From NCBI GenBank assembly GCA_910578185.1, contig CAJTPN010000011.1, positions 1-64,000 of the forward strand: a stretch of DNA of 64,000 bases, in the 5' to 3' direction. Both the position numbers and the translations under genes were made by a program. Origin of the DNA: an uncultured Acetatifactor sp. (GTDB lineage Bacteria; Bacillota; Clostridia; Lachnospirales; Lachnospiraceae). How positions within the stretch are numbered: position 1 is the stretch's first letter; the number at the start of each line of letters is the position of its first letter. The notes beneath the pieces are model-generated. The model was not told the origin of the DNA, made no database searches, and was given only the letters and a program-made list of their open reading frames with translations. Below, piece after piece: positions 22,548 through 32,358 of this stretch.

Positions 22548-23558
22548 TTATTTGTTCTCTTCCATCTCTTTTAAGAAGGATTCGATTGCATCCGCCATTC
22601 CCTGTGCCAGTTTCTCCTGATACTCTTCCGTCACAATAGCCTCCCTTTCCTTCTTATTTGTCAGGAAACAGGTTTCTACCAGACAGGAAGGCATATTTGC
22701 CTCCCGAACCACATACAGCGTATCCGTCTCTTTCAGGCCCCTGTCCCTTGCGCCTGTCTCCTTGGATACAGCGGCCTGTACCAGTTTAGCCAGCCGTTGG
22801 CTTCCCTCCGTATCCTCACAATAATATGTTTCGATACCGGACACATCATTATCTTTTTCTTCATAGGTGTTCTGATGAATGCTGATATAGAGGTCCGCCT
22901 TGGCATCGTTTGCCTTTACCACCCGGTCGGCTTTTGTGATCGTGGTTTCGTCATCCTCCCTGATCATAAGTACGTCGTAACCCAAATCTTGAAGTTTCTT
23001 GGCAAGGCGCTGGGCAATCTGTAAATTGACCTCCTTCTCCAGCACGTTGCCCCTGCCGCTGCCGCCGTCCACTCCTCCGTGTCCCGGATCAATGGCAATC
23101 AAAGGAACCTGGTTTTCGGTAGGATCCTTGGTTCCAGCAGGGTCTTTGGTTCCGGCGGGGTCCTTGGTCCCCCCAGGCCCCGTGGTCCCAGTGGGGCTGT
23201 CTGCACCGTCGGGCACCTTTACGCCGCCAGGCCCCGTTGGCTGTTTGTCGCCAGCCCCCAAATTTTCCGTGTCATTCTTTACAGTTTGCAGCGGATCCTT
23301 GTCTATTTCCTGAAGGTTGTTGTCATCCGGCTCTCCGAAACCTACCTGCTGGGCCTCGGAAGGCAGCCTGAAAATATAGTAACAAGCCGTCACACCGGCA
23401 ATTACCAGAAAAGTAACCACTGCCAACAGCGAAACCGTTCTCATAAGCCGATTGCGGCGTCTTCGTTTTCTTCCCTTTTTGTTTACTCTATTGTCATGTG
23501 GCGCCATTCTAATCAATTTAACCTCATCATGTTCGTTATTGCCACCCTGTCCGTACAT
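22548..23558 (-). CDS. N-acetylmuramoyl-L-alanine amidase (Amidase_3)
   Basis: A 336-residue membrane-anchored cell-wall amidase that cleaves the bond between MurNAc and L-Ala. The N-terminus is strongly basic (GRKRRRRNRL), followed by one membrane segment (about 40-65). Residues about 75-150 are a Gly/Pro/Asp/Thr-rich linker with three repeats of GTKDPA. The catalytic domain (about 152-330) has IAIDPGHGGVDGG (zinc His), LEKEVNLQIAQRL with Glu, ISIHQNTYE (second His) and SCLVETCFLTN with the catalytic Glu. It resembles CwlD or SpoIID-associated amidases; a sporulation role is not demonstrated. It lies 91 bases after the preceding membrane-anchored gene. Confidence 0.88.
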   Translation of the reverse strand: MYGQGGNNEHDEVKLIRMAPHDNRVNKKGRKRRRRNRLMRTVSLLAVVTFLVIAGVTACYYIFRLPSEAQQVGFGEPDDNNLQEIDKDPLQTVKNDTENLGAGDKQPTGPGGVKVPDGADSPTGTTGPGGTKDPAGTKDPAGTKDPTENQVPLIAIDPGHGGVDGGSGRGNVLEKEVNLQIAQRLAKKLQDLGYDVLMIREDDETTITKADRVVKANDAKADLYISIHQNTYEEKDNDVSGIETYYCEDTEGSQRLAKLVQAAVSKETGARDRGLKETDTLYVVREANMPSCLVETCFLTNKKEREAIVTEEYQEKLAQGMADAIESFLKEMEENK

Positions 23559-23649
23559 ACTTCCTCCTCTTTTCTTTTGAAATCACTGTAACTATCATAT
23601 GAGAATGCTGTATATAATTATCATCTTTTTTACATAATAGTTGCATCAT

Positions 23650-24495
23650 TCACTTGGAAATCTTTAGATACAACTCGTTTATCCCTTCATAAAAGCCAAT
23701 GGTTACAATCGTATTACCCTTTTCCATCCCGGCAAAACTGTATTTCTTAAAATATGGCGTGGTTTCGGACAAAGGATTGGTATTTTCGTATTCCTCCGGC
23801 TCCCCCAATTCCATATATTCCGCCCAGGCCTGGACAAGGGCGTCCGCATCCACATTCTTCCAGTTCTTAATTCCGGTTCTCACATAAAATTCATAAATTT
23901 TGCCCGTATCCGCATCCACATAGGCATCCAGCAGACAGTTTTCCTTGTTTGCGTTTTGTCTCGCGGTGCTCAGACCGATCTTCCACACCAATACGTTGTT
24001 CCTTGGCTCCGGTACATCAATGGCGGAATACAATACTGCGTGATGGGATTGCTCCGTAAGTACCTTCACATCCCGGGGCAGTATCCCCAACTCCTTCAGA
24101 GCCACAATTCCCTGGTTGCACAGAGCAATCCCTGTACTTGCAGACACCTCCCGACCGGAGGGATCTTTTCTGTTTACCACAAAAGCATATGTGCCCGTCA
24201 GCTCCTGGTCTTCCGTCTCTGTCCTTGCCATTGCATTTTGTTCGCTTTCAGGCCGCACCTGATTATCAAGGCATTTGGACAAAATATATAGTTTTTCGTT
24301 GCTGCCCAGGGAATAGCGATAGCCTTCCATCCCCGTCTCCATCTCTCTGGAGCGCACCTGATCCAATATTCCCTTGTCCCGGTAACGGGCAAGTTGTTCA
24401 GGTCCCCAGACGGCCAGACCCACGATCAGCGCCGCCAGCGGAATCAACCAAAGGCTGATCTTGCCTATTCTACCCTTTTCCTTTGTCTTATCCAT
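23650..24495 (-). CDS. Membrane-anchored protein of unknown function
   Basis: The 281-residue protein has a single N-terminal membrane segment (about 13-32, ISLWLIPLAALIVGLAVWG) and an outside domain. The middle portion DAYVDADTGKIYEFYVRTG resembles PepSY-like segments, which commonly read AYVDAxTGxIxxxY. I do not recognise a family. It follows the histidine kinase by 86 bases on the same strand and precedes the amidase, so it is probably part of a cell-envelope sensing or repair unit. Confidence 0.65.
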   Translation of the reverse strand: MDKTKEKGRIGKISLWLIPLAALIVGLAVWGPEQLARYRDKGILDQVRSREMETGMEGYRYSLGSNEKLYILSKCLDNQVRPESEQNAMARTETEDQELTGTYAFVVNRKDPSGREVSASTGIALCNQGIVALKELGILPRDVKVLTEQSHHAVLYSAIDVPEPRNNVLVWKIGLSTARQNANKENCLLDAYVDADTGKIYEFYVRTGIKNWKNVDADALVQAWAEYMELGEPEEYENTNPLSETTPYFKKYSFAGMEKGNTIVTIGFYEGINELYLKISK

Positions 24496-24581
24496 TTATA
24501 TCCCTCCGGCATGCGGCAGATTACTCCTATTTAAAGTTTCGTTCCAACACTGGGCCATTGTGTCCTCGTTTTGGAAGTGTT

Positions 24582-26024
24582 TTAAGCCTGTTCTTGACGC
24601 TTCTCCAATAAGCGCTGCGATTTCTCACCTTTGGCCGGTATCACAAATCCAATACAGGTCCCCTCTCCTACCTTGCTCTCAATTTGAAGTTCGCTGTTGT
24701 GCAGCCGCAGAATCTCCACACACAATGCCAGCCCAAGCCCTGCTCCGTTTCTGCTTCGGGAACGGGACTTATCCACCATATAAAACGCTTCCGTCACTTT
24801 TTTCAGTTCTTCCTCCGGAATGCCCACGCCATAATCCCTGACGCAAAAGGCATATCCGTCTTCCCCATTCTGCCCTGTCAGCTCTATAACGCCGCCCTCC
24901 TCGGAAGCCTTACATGCATTGTCCGTCAGATTTAAAAGAACGGATTTTAAAAGGTTGACTTCCGCATACACCGTGCCCTTTTCATAAGATATCTTAATCT
25001 GCTGCCGGGTACTGCCGGAAAACATGTCCCCCAGATACGCAAAAAGCACATCAGCCTCTACAGGCTGGGGGTCTATTGTCTCCCGTCTGGTCACAATAAT
25101 GTCCAACAGTCGAAAAGACATATTCTCCAGCCGCTTTCCTTCCGTATAGATATAGTTGGCGGACAGAAAATGCTTCTCTTCATCCAGTTTTCGGGAGCGC
25201 AGCAAATCCGCATATCCGATGATTGCGGTCAGCGGCGTCTTCAGCTCATGGGCAAAGGCCGCGATAAAATCCTCCCTGGCCCGTATTTCCCCCTTCAGTT
25301 CTCCGATCGTAGCTTCCAATACATTGGCCATACTGTTAAAATCCGTGGTCAGCTGTCCCAGCTCATCGCCGCTTACCTCCCGTGCGCGGTAACTGTAGTC
25401 TCCCTCTGCCATCTTCCTGGTGGCGCGGGTTAAAAGGCGTATAGGTTTTGTCAGCAGAATGCAAATAAAAAACATCAGTGTAGAACTGCACAGCAACATT
25501 GCAAGCGTCACTCTCCGGTAAACAGAAAACCCCATGGTGCGTTCTTCAAATATCTCCGTTATATCTTCCAAAGTCTCCAGGTAAAGATTGCGATCCAGGG
25601 CATTGACCAAAATGCCCGTATGAATAAAATACCTTTCCCCTGGAGATATGATCTCCCATGTCTTGACATTCTCCGAAAGCTGCGTCAAAAGCTCCGTATT
25701 CTCGGGAAATCCGCTGCTCACATACAATATCTTTCCCTCTTCTCCGGAAATCCGCAGAAAGCGTCCGGTGCTGGCTCCGCTGCTCTCCAGCTTAGAGCCG
25801 ATCTGTTCCACGGCAATGTCTTGCAGCACGTTGTATTTGGTGGGCACATTCAGCGCAGCCGTCTCAAAGGCAAACCGCAGAATATCACTGTCGTCCAGGG
25901 CCTGACCGATCTCCCTCTCCAAAGCCGTCTCAAAAACAAAGTTTACAAAGAGATATCCGCTCAGTCCAAAGGCCACGGCCATGATAATGATCGTGCACAG
26001 CAATATCTTATACAAAAGCTTCAT
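24582..26024 (-). CDS. Sensor histidine kinase
   Basis: A 480-residue membrane sensor kinase. Two membrane segments (about 8-27 and 170-195) flank an extracytoplasmic sensor domain of about 140 residues. HAMP follows (about 195-250, then GDELGQLTTDFNSM). The HisKA box is FAHELKTPLTAIIGYADLL with the phosphorylated His near 270. The ATPase has N box LTDNACKASE, G1 VRDYGVGIPEEEL, and G2 RNGAGLGLALCVEIL. The ATG at 26024 lies two bases beyond the response regulator stop, and the two certainly form one operon. The signal is unknown; the neighbouring amidase and exported protein point to cell-wall stress. Confidence 0.92.
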   Translation of the reverse strand: MKLLYKILLCTIIIMAVAFGLSGYLFVNFVFETALEREIGQALDDSDILRFAFETAALNVPTKYNVLQDIAVEQIGSKLESSGASTGRFLRISGEEGKILYVSSGFPENTELLTQLSENVKTWEIISPGERYFIHTGILVNALDRNLYLETLEDITEIFEERTMGFSVYRRVTLAMLLCSSTLMFFICILLTKPIRLLTRATRKMAEGDYSYRAREVSGDELGQLTTDFNSMANVLEATIGELKGEIRAREDFIAAFAHELKTPLTAIIGYADLLRSRKLDEEKHFLSANYIYTEGKRLENMSFRLLDIIVTRRETIDPQPVEADVLFAYLGDMFSGSTRQQIKISYEKGTVYAEVNLLKSVLLNLTDNACKASEEGGVIELTGQNGEDGYAFCVRDYGVGIPEEELKKVTEAFYMVDKSRSRSRNGAGLGLALCVEILRLHNSELQIESKVGEGTCIGFVIPAKGEKSQRLLEKRQEQA

Positions 26025-26026
26025 AT

Positions 26027-26680
26027 TCAGATTTCCAGCCGATAGCCTATCTTGTATACGGCCACCAGGTTCTCCTCCCACCCCATTTTCCGGCGCAGTC
26101 TCTGCACATGCAGATCCAGTGTGCGGCTATCTGCCAGATATTCGTCCCCCCAGACTTTTTCATACAGATTTTCCCGAAACAGGGCTATGTTCTTATTGCT
26201 GATAAACAGTACCAGAAGTCCATATTCTTTATTGGTCAATACAACAGTCTTTCCCGCCTTCGTCACGGTTCTGGCGTCTAAGTCCACCACCACATCCCCG
26301 GCAGTGAGAATGCTTTCCGTTTTGTTATACCGCCGCAGAACTACTTCCACCCTTGCCACCAGCTCCACTACATCAAAGGGCTTAACCAGATAATCCTCCG
26401 CTCCCAGCTTCAGGCCCTTAACTCTGTCCTTGACCTCCTGCTTGGCGGTAATAAAAATAACGGGGATCTTCATGGGACGGATATATTCCATAATATCATA
26501 TCCATCGGCCCCCGGCAGCATTATATCCAGCAATATCAGATCAAAATTTTCTGATTCTATCATGTCAATGGCCTGCAGCCCATCCTGCACTGTCTTACAA
26601 TGGTATCCTGCCGCCGATAAATTGATATCTATCAGATCACATATAGGCTTTTCGTCGTCTACAATCAGTATTTTGATCAT
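26027..26680 (-). CDS. OmpR-family response regulator
   Basis: A 217-residue response regulator. The receiver domain starts MIKILIVDDEKPI with the acidic pocket; the phosphoacceptor Asp is in FDLILLDIMLPGADGYDIM near 52, and Lys is in FITAKQ near 100. The winged-helix DNA-binding domain (about 125-217) ends with LAVYKIGYRLEI. ATG 26680 overlaps the stop of the upstream VCBS-like gene as ATGA, so translation is coupled; the earlier GTG-like start at 26701 is less likely. It partners the histidine kinase that follows. Confidence 0.93.
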   Translation of the reverse strand: MIKILIVDDEKPICDLIDINLSAAGYHCKTVQDGLQAIDMIESENFDLILLDIMLPGADGYDIMEYIRPMKIPVIFITAKQEVKDRVKGLKLGAEDYLVKPFDVVELVARVEVVLRRYNKTESILTAGDVVVDLDARTVTKAGKTVVLTNKEYGLLVLFISNKNIALFRENLYEKVWGDEYLADSRTLDLHVQRLRRKMGWEENLVAVYKIGYRLEI

Positions 26681-27777
26681 TCCTCTTTCGTCCACCCCCA
26701 ATACTCTCTGATCACTTTAATCCAAGCGCTGAGTTTCACCCGATCTTCTTCCTGACAAGTGCCGCAAAAATCCGTATCCGCTTCAAAGCCGTCTGTACGC
26801 TGGTAATATACGGAACATTTCATCTCGATTAACAGCTCCCCTTCCGGTCCCTCATAGCTGTACCTGGCGAGAACCAGAATATCTTTCATTCCGTCCCCGT
26901 CCAGATCCTTACAGGCAATACCCTTCAGGGAATACAGATTTTCGTACTCTCCCATGGGCTGAAAGCTCCAGACAATATATCCCTGTTCATTCACCAGATA
27001 AATCATAAAGACATCATACTCCGCAATGGAAAATATCCCCGGCACCAGCCGAAGCTTCCCCTGCTTTTCAAAGCTGTGGGTCTGACAATGCTCGTCGTCG
27101 ATTTCAAAGCCGTTGTCCAGCAGCTCCTGCAAAGTGGCGGCCGTATACAGTACTTCCGTAGAGACACCGTCCCTCACGTAGGCCATGATAAATTCCACGC
27201 TTTTATTCATGCTGAAGCGATTGATCTTATCAGAAACCCGCCAGTCCCGGTAGAATGTGCCTTCCTGTTGAAAGAGAACATCTCCCACTTTGTAAGGCAT
27301 ACCTGCGTAATCACCAGTAGAATTCTCACAGGTAGTGATCAGCACAATATCCGTCAGCCCATCGTCGTTTAAGTCCTGAAAAGACACTGCGGCAATCCCG
27401 GTGGTAGGCTGCTCAAGCTGTTCCAGATATTTATAATTAGTCTCCAGCTGATCCGTCTTGTAGAGCACCTTACCCTCACTGTCGGCAATCAGTACCGCCA
27501 GCCTTTGATATTTCCTCTCCATAATGGGAATAAACGTAACCTCTTCCTGGCCAAAGGTCTCCAACAGTACCGAAAAGCTCTGATCTTCTATGATGTCATA
27601 TCCATTTTCTTCTATGTCCTCCACCGTTTCTATCATGGAGAAGCTTTTCTGGTATTCATCATATTTCTGGAGCAGAAGAACAAGCTCCCCATCCTGCGCC
27701 GACACTTGTATCGGCGGGCGACACAACAGTCCGCTCACACAGGCGGCCAGTGCGACCCAGATCCTCTTTTTTCTCAC
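26677..27777 (-). CDS. Exported VCBS/FG-GAP-like repeat protein
   Basis: About 366 residues beginning with a basic stretch (RKKRIWVAL), a hydrophobic export signal and QVSAQDG. Ca-binding FG-GAP-like loops are visible: VSFQDLNDDGLTDIVLI near 130 and ACKDLDGDGMKDILVLARY near 305, in which the Asp cluster would bind calcium. The GTG at 27777 is chosen because AAAGGAG lies 6 bases before it; 29 codons upstream in frame look non-coding. The gene overlaps the response regulator by four bases (ATGA). Its tight coupling suggests that it is a periplasmic-side partner or ligand-binding component of the two-component system. Confidence 0.75.
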   Translation of the reverse strand: MRKKRIWVALAACVSGLLCRPPIQVSAQDGELVLLLQKYDEYQKSFSMIETVEDIEENGYDIIEDQSFSVLLETFGQEEVTFIPIMERKYQRLAVLIADSEGKVLYKTDQLETNYKYLEQLEQPTTGIAAVSFQDLNDDGLTDIVLITTCENSTGDYAGMPYKVGDVLFQQEGTFYRDWRVSDKINRFSMNKSVEFIMAYVRDGVSTEVLYTAATLQELLDNGFEIDDEHCQTHSFEKQGKLRLVPGIFSIAEYDVFMIYLVNEQGYIVWSFQPMGEYENLYSLKGIACKDLDGDGMKDILVLARYSYEGPEGELLIEMKCSVYYQRTDGFEADTDFCGTCQEEDRVKLSAWIKVIREYWGWTKEE

Positions 27778-27938
27778 AGGCAACTCCTTTCCGTTACTGT
27801 GAAAGCTTGAAACGCCGCTAGCGGAAACCGTGCGGTTTGCATATGCAGTCCGGCGCCAGACCATATGTCCTGGCGCCCTCTAAACTCACAGTCAGTATAA
27901 CCCCTAATTGCATCATTTTTGCATGAAGCTGTCCACTG

Positions 27939-30044
27939 TTATGCTTCATATTTCAGCACAACCGCACAGGTTTTAGGCAATTCTATCCTGATCTTACCCG
28001 CCGTCACCTCAAATTCCTGGTCTCCAAGGGTATATCCGTTTTCGTCCGTCCAGATCAGTGCTTTCATCCTTCCCTGTTTCTGTGTCCCCAACACCCACAC
28101 GGAAATAATTTTATAGACAGAATGGTTGTTGTTATTGATCAGGATCAGGCACTGGGCGTCCCTGCGGCTACGTCCATAGGCCAGAAAGTTGTGATCACTC
28201 TGGACATAATGCAAGGAGCCGCTGCGAAGCTCCTGGTTTTCCCGACGGATTCGAATGATATCCCTGTGAAAGGCAATCAACTCCTGGTCTTCTTTGCCCC
28301 AGGGATATGTGCGTCGGTTGTCCGGGTCAGTAAAGCCGCACACCCCGGCTTCGTCGCCGTAATAGATGGTGGGCGCGCCCACCCAGGTCATCTGCAATAC
28401 CACAGCCTCCCGAAATACCGCCTTGTCTATCCCCTGATCCGCTTCCCAGGCTCCCAGTGTACTTGTCCTGCCTACCTTATGGTTGGTTCTGGTTAGAAAG
28501 CGGGAATGGTCATGATTTGAGAGCTGATTCATGGCCACCTGCCAGCTTGGCATGGAAAAGCTGGAATTATGATGCTGCATGGCTCCCCAGAAGCTTCCTG
28601 CATTTCCCAGCAAATCCTCCCTGTAGTCGTCGCTGTGCTTTTCCATTCCCGTCAAAAACCATGTCACCGGCTCCATAAAGGCGTCGTAGTTCATCACCGT
28701 ATCCCATTCGTCCCCCTGAAGCCAATCTCTTGTGTTGCCGTAATGCTCCGCAAGGATCAAGGCATTGGGGTTTGCCTCCTTCACGGCCTTGCGGAATTTC
28801 TTCCAGAAATAATGGTTAAAGTCCTGGCTGTGTCCCAGATCCGCAGCCACATCCAATCGCCAGCCGTCCGCGTTATAGGGCGGCGACACCCACTTTTTCG
28901 CAATGTGCATCACATAGTCAAACAGCTCTTTTGAACCCTCATAGTTCAGTTTGGGCAGCGTATTATGTCCCCACCAGCCGTCATAGGTATTGTTATAAGG
29001 CCAACTGCCGTGATTTTGAAAATCAAAATATCCTCTATACACGCTCTCCCCGCTTATGAAAGCGCCTTTTTCATATCCCTTTGCCTTCTCATAAATCCGC
29101 TCCTTATCCATCCATTTATTAAAGGAACCGCAGTGGTTGAAAACACCGTCCAGAATCACACGGATTCCACGACTGTGAGCTTCCTCCACAAGCTTGATAA
29201 ACAGGGCGTTGCTGGCCTCCAGATTGGCCCGTTTGGTCACCCGGTTGATATATCTGGCGGCATACCGATTCTCTTTCTGTCCCGTTGCAAGCAGATCTCC
29301 ATTGTCATCCACAATCTTCCCTATGTGGGGATCAATATAATCATAGTCCTGAATATCATATTTATGGTTGGAAGGGGACACAAACAGCGGATTGAAATAT
29401 ATGGCCTCCACGCCCAGCTCCTGCAGATAGTCCAGCTTATTCAGCACGCCCTGCAAATCTCCGCCATAAAACTCCCTCACGTCCATCTGTGCCGGATAGC
29501 GGTCCCAGTCATCCACCCTGTGAACCGGTTCGTTGATATAGCAATATTCGTTGGTCAGTACATCATTGGACGGATCCCCGTTACAAAAACGGTCCACATA
29601 AATCTGATACATCACCGCGCCCTTAGCCCATGCCGGCGTCTTAAAGCCCGGCAAGACCACAAAATTATAATATTCGTTTACCTCATGGACTAATCCTCTG
29701 GTATTGTATAAACCCACCAGAGAACCTGAGCGTATCTCAAAATAATAGGATGCCTTTTCCTCCCCAAGGCGTATTTCATAGGCGTAATAGTCAAACTGCT
29801 TATCCGACTCCACCTTATCCATCACATATTTTCTGCCCTGGTACACCAAAAGCACCTGATCCACATTATTTACCGCCGTGCGAAACCGTATTGTCACCTG
29901 ATCATAAGGCTCCGGTTCTGACGGCGAGAGATATTCTTCCGTGGTGTCCGAAAACAATGCTCTTCTGTTGAATACAGGACGCATGTTTGCAATATATCGT
30001 TGTACATTTTCCAGCTTAATAATCTTTTCCAGCTTATCTTCCAT
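27939..30044 (-). CDS. GH13 neopullulanase/maltogenic amylase-type enzyme
   Basis: A 701-residue GH13 enzyme. The N-terminal 130 residues are a CBM34-like beta domain, the dimerisation module of the neopullulanase/cyclomaltodextrinase subfamily. Catalytic regions are visible: VILDGVFNHCG (region I), DGWRLDVAADLG with the nucleophile Asp (II), LILAEHYGN with the acid Glu (III), and QLSNHDHSR (IV). There is no signal peptide, so it probably degrades maltodextrins, pullulan or cyclodextrins inside the cell. It is transcribed alone on the minus strand, from an upstream region that is GC-poor; no regulator is adjacent. Confidence 0.9.
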   Translation of the reverse strand: MEDKLEKIIKLENVQRYIANMRPVFNRRALFSDTTEEYLSPSEPEPYDQVTIRFRTAVNNVDQVLLVYQGRKYVMDKVESDKQFDYYAYEIRLGEEKASYYFEIRSGSLVGLYNTRGLVHEVNEYYNFVVLPGFKTPAWAKGAVMYQIYVDRFCNGDPSNDVLTNEYCYINEPVHRVDDWDRYPAQMDVREFYGGDLQGVLNKLDYLQELGVEAIYFNPLFVSPSNHKYDIQDYDYIDPHIGKIVDDNGDLLATGQKENRYAARYINRVTKRANLEASNALFIKLVEEAHSRGIRVILDGVFNHCGSFNKWMDKERIYEKAKGYEKGAFISGESVYRGYFDFQNHGSWPYNNTYDGWWGHNTLPKLNYEGSKELFDYVMHIAKKWVSPPYNADGWRLDVAADLGHSQDFNHYFWKKFRKAVKEANPNALILAEHYGNTRDWLQGDEWDTVMNYDAFMEPVTWFLTGMEKHSDDYREDLLGNAGSFWGAMQHHNSSFSMPSWQVAMNQLSNHDHSRFLTRTNHKVGRTSTLGAWEADQGIDKAVFREAVVLQMTWVGAPTIYYGDEAGVCGFTDPDNRRTYPWGKEDQELIAFHRDIIRIRRENQELRSGSLHYVQSDHNFLAYGRSRRDAQCLILINNNNHSVYKIISVWVLGTQKQGRMKALIWTDENGYTLGDQEFEVTAGKIRIELPKTCAVVLKYEA

Positions 30045-30442
30045 ATCAATCTCCCTGATGCCTATGACAGTTCACCTTCCATATATGCCAAACGCTTCCA
30101 AGTCTAAGTCACAGCAAATGCCCCACCTTCATTTATCACGGGTACGGTCATATGCCGTGGGGAACTTATCTTAACAATCATTATGCCCCAGCGGCACTCG
30201 CCGCGGCACAAAGTCAACTGTATTGACCCGGCTCATTGTTCGAGGGAATGCAAAAAGGACAGCCATGGGGTGACTGTCCTTTTTTGAGAAGGTATTACTT
30301 ATGGGGTATAGCAAAAACTATATAATGTATTGGGGGGTTACGCATATTATAATACCATCCCTGCCACTTTTTGACTATTCCCAAAATTCACAAAATTAAC
30401 AAATAACCAGTGGTTTTTTTGTCAATAATATACAATGATCAG
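30045..30442. other. Intergenic stretch between GH13 and ftsH
   Basis: Apart from the terminator at 30252-30285 the stretch holds no gene I can support. The part beside the GH13 start probably contains its promoter. Confidence 0.6.
30252..30285 (-). terminator. Terminator of the ftsH transcript
   Basis: AAAAAGGACAG (30252-30262) is complementary to CTGTCCTTTTT (30274-30284), giving a strong 11-bp stem with flanking A and T runs usable on both strands. It lies about 160 bases downstream of the ftsH stop. Confidence 0.85.
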
Positions 30443-32254
30443 TTAACCTTCCGCTTGAAACAGCGCCTCAAATTCTTCTCTTCCGATTTTTTCCTTTTCC
30501 AGCAACAGTCGTGCGCATCCGTGAAGCACTTTCTCCTGTTCCAGGATAATTGCCTTTGCCTTCGCATAGCACTTGTCAATAATGGCTTTCACTTCTCTGT
30601 CAATCTCGCTTGACACGGATTCACTGTGAGACTTTGTGTGCGCCAGATCACGACCAATAAACACTTCGTCGTCATCGTCATCATAACATATGACGCCAAT
30701 GCTGTCCGACATGCCAAAGCGGGTCACCATCCTGCGCGCCACTTGAGTGGCCTTTTTAATATCGCTGGAAGCCCCTGTGGTGATATCCTGAAAGATAATC
30801 TCTTCCGCAATTCGCCCTCCCAAAGAAACCATGATATGCTGCAGCATTTGTCCCTTGGTCATAAACATCTCATCCTTCTCCGGAAGCGGCATTGTATATC
30901 CTGCAGCTCCCAGTCCGGTAGGAATAATCGAAACCGTATACACAGGTCCCACATCCGGCAATATATGAAACAAAACAGCGTGTCCCGCTTCATGATATGC
31001 CGTAATTTTCTTTTCCTTCTCCGAGATAATACGGCTTTTCTTCTCCGCACCAATCCCAATCTTCACGAAGGCTTTTTTGATATCGTCCTGTGTCACATAA
31101 CCCTTGTCCTGTTTCGCGGCATTGATGGCCGCCTCGTTCATAAGATTCTCCAAGTCGGCTCCGGTAAAGCCCGCCGTGGTCTGGGCTACCTGCGTCAAAT
31201 CCACATCCTCCGCAAGCGGTTTGTTCTTGGAATGGACTTTCAGAATATCCTCCCTGCCGCCCACATCCGGTCTGCCCACCGCTACCTTCCTGTCAAAACG
31301 CCCCGGACGCAGAATTGCCGGGTCCAGAATATCCACTCTGTTAGTAGCTGCCATAACGATTATACCTTCGTTCACGCCAAAACCGTCCATTTCCACCAGC
31401 AGCTGATTCAAAGTCTGTTCGCGCTCGTCGTGGCCGCCTCCCATACCGGTGCCGCGGCGTCTGGCCACCGCGTCTATTTCATCAATAAATACAATACAGG
31501 GCGCGTGCCGTTTGGCTTCTCCAAAAAGATCCCTCACACGGGAAGCGCCAACGCCCACGAACATTTCTACAAAGTCGGAACCGGAAATGCTGAAAAACGG
31601 GACTCCTGCCTCTCCTGCAACCGCCTTGGCCAGAAGGGTCTTACCTGTTCCGGGAGGCCCCTCCAGCAAAACGCCCTTGGGGATGCGCGCTCCTACTCTG
31701 GTATATTTCCCGGGCTCCTTGAGGAAATCCACAATTTCCTCCAACTCCTCTTTTTCTTCCTTCAGACCTGCCACCTTTGCAAAAGTGACAGTATTGTCAT
31801 TCATATTCAGCGTTGCTCTGGACTTGCCAAAATTCATCATTTTTGCGTTGCCGCTGTTTGCGTTTTGGGCATTGACCATCATAAACAAAAATCCACCCAC
31901 CGCCAGCACAATCAGCATGGGGACAAGAGTGGTCAAAAACCAGCTTTCCCTGGGAACATCCTTTACCGTGGGATCAAAACCATATGATCTGACCAGCGCT
32001 TCCGCCTCCACAATATCGGATACAAACAGCTTTCGTTCCGCACCGCTTTTAAACGTAACCTTTAAATATCCCGTAGGAACCTCCGCATTGGGGTGCATTT
32101 CCACCTCTTGCACCTTATCTTGCTCCACATCCCGAATAAACTGCTGCCTGGTATAATTGTCATCTATCTTACTAAAAGCCGCCACGATAGCCGCCACCCC
32201 AAGCAACAATATGAAAAACATAAAATAATTAAATCTGCCTCTGTTTTGCTCCAA
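30443..32254 (-). CDS. ftsH: ATP-dependent zinc metalloprotease FtsH
   Basis: A 603-residue membrane protease that unfolds and degrades membrane and regulatory proteins. Two membrane segments (about 8-28 and 105-125) flank the small outside domain. The AAA module has Walker A in GPPGTGKTLLAKA, Walker B in IVFIDEIDAV, and the arginine finger region LRPGRFDRKVAVGRPD. The protease has zinc motif HEAGH near 422. It is the last gene of the hup-to-ftsH cluster, as in Bacillus and clostridia. The shorter C-terminus compared with Bacillus FtsH (about 637) is common in Clostridia. Confidence 0.96.
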   Translation of the reverse strand: MEQNRGRFNYFMFFILLLGVAAIVAAFSKIDDNYTRQQFIRDVEQDKVQEVEMHPNAEVPTGYLKVTFKSGAERKLFVSDIVEAEALVRSYGFDPTVKDVPRESWFLTTLVPMLIVLAVGGFLFMMVNAQNANSGNAKMMNFGKSRATLNMNDNTVTFAKVAGLKEEKEELEEIVDFLKEPGKYTRVGARIPKGVLLEGPPGTGKTLLAKAVAGEAGVPFFSISGSDFVEMFVGVGASRVRDLFGEAKRHAPCIVFIDEIDAVARRRGTGMGGGHDEREQTLNQLLVEMDGFGVNEGIIVMAATNRVDILDPAILRPGRFDRKVAVGRPDVGGREDILKVHSKNKPLAEDVDLTQVAQTTAGFTGADLENLMNEAAINAAKQDKGYVTQDDIKKAFVKIGIGAEKKSRIISEKEKKITAYHEAGHAVLFHILPDVGPVYTVSIIPTGLGAAGYTMPLPEKDEMFMTKGQMLQHIMVSLGGRIAEEIIFQDITTGASSDIKKATQVARRMVTRFGMSDSIGVICYDDDDDEVFIGRDLAHTKSHSESVSSEIDREVKAIIDKCYAKAKAIILEQEKVLHGCARLLLEKEKIGREEFEALFQAEG

Positions 32255-32358
32255 CTTGCAAGCCTCCTATTCCGGTTCCGCCACTGGCTCTGAGCATATC
32301 CTCAGGCCTCTCTAAAGGACGTCTCATTTCAGAACCGTTTATAAATGTACGCCTTTTA

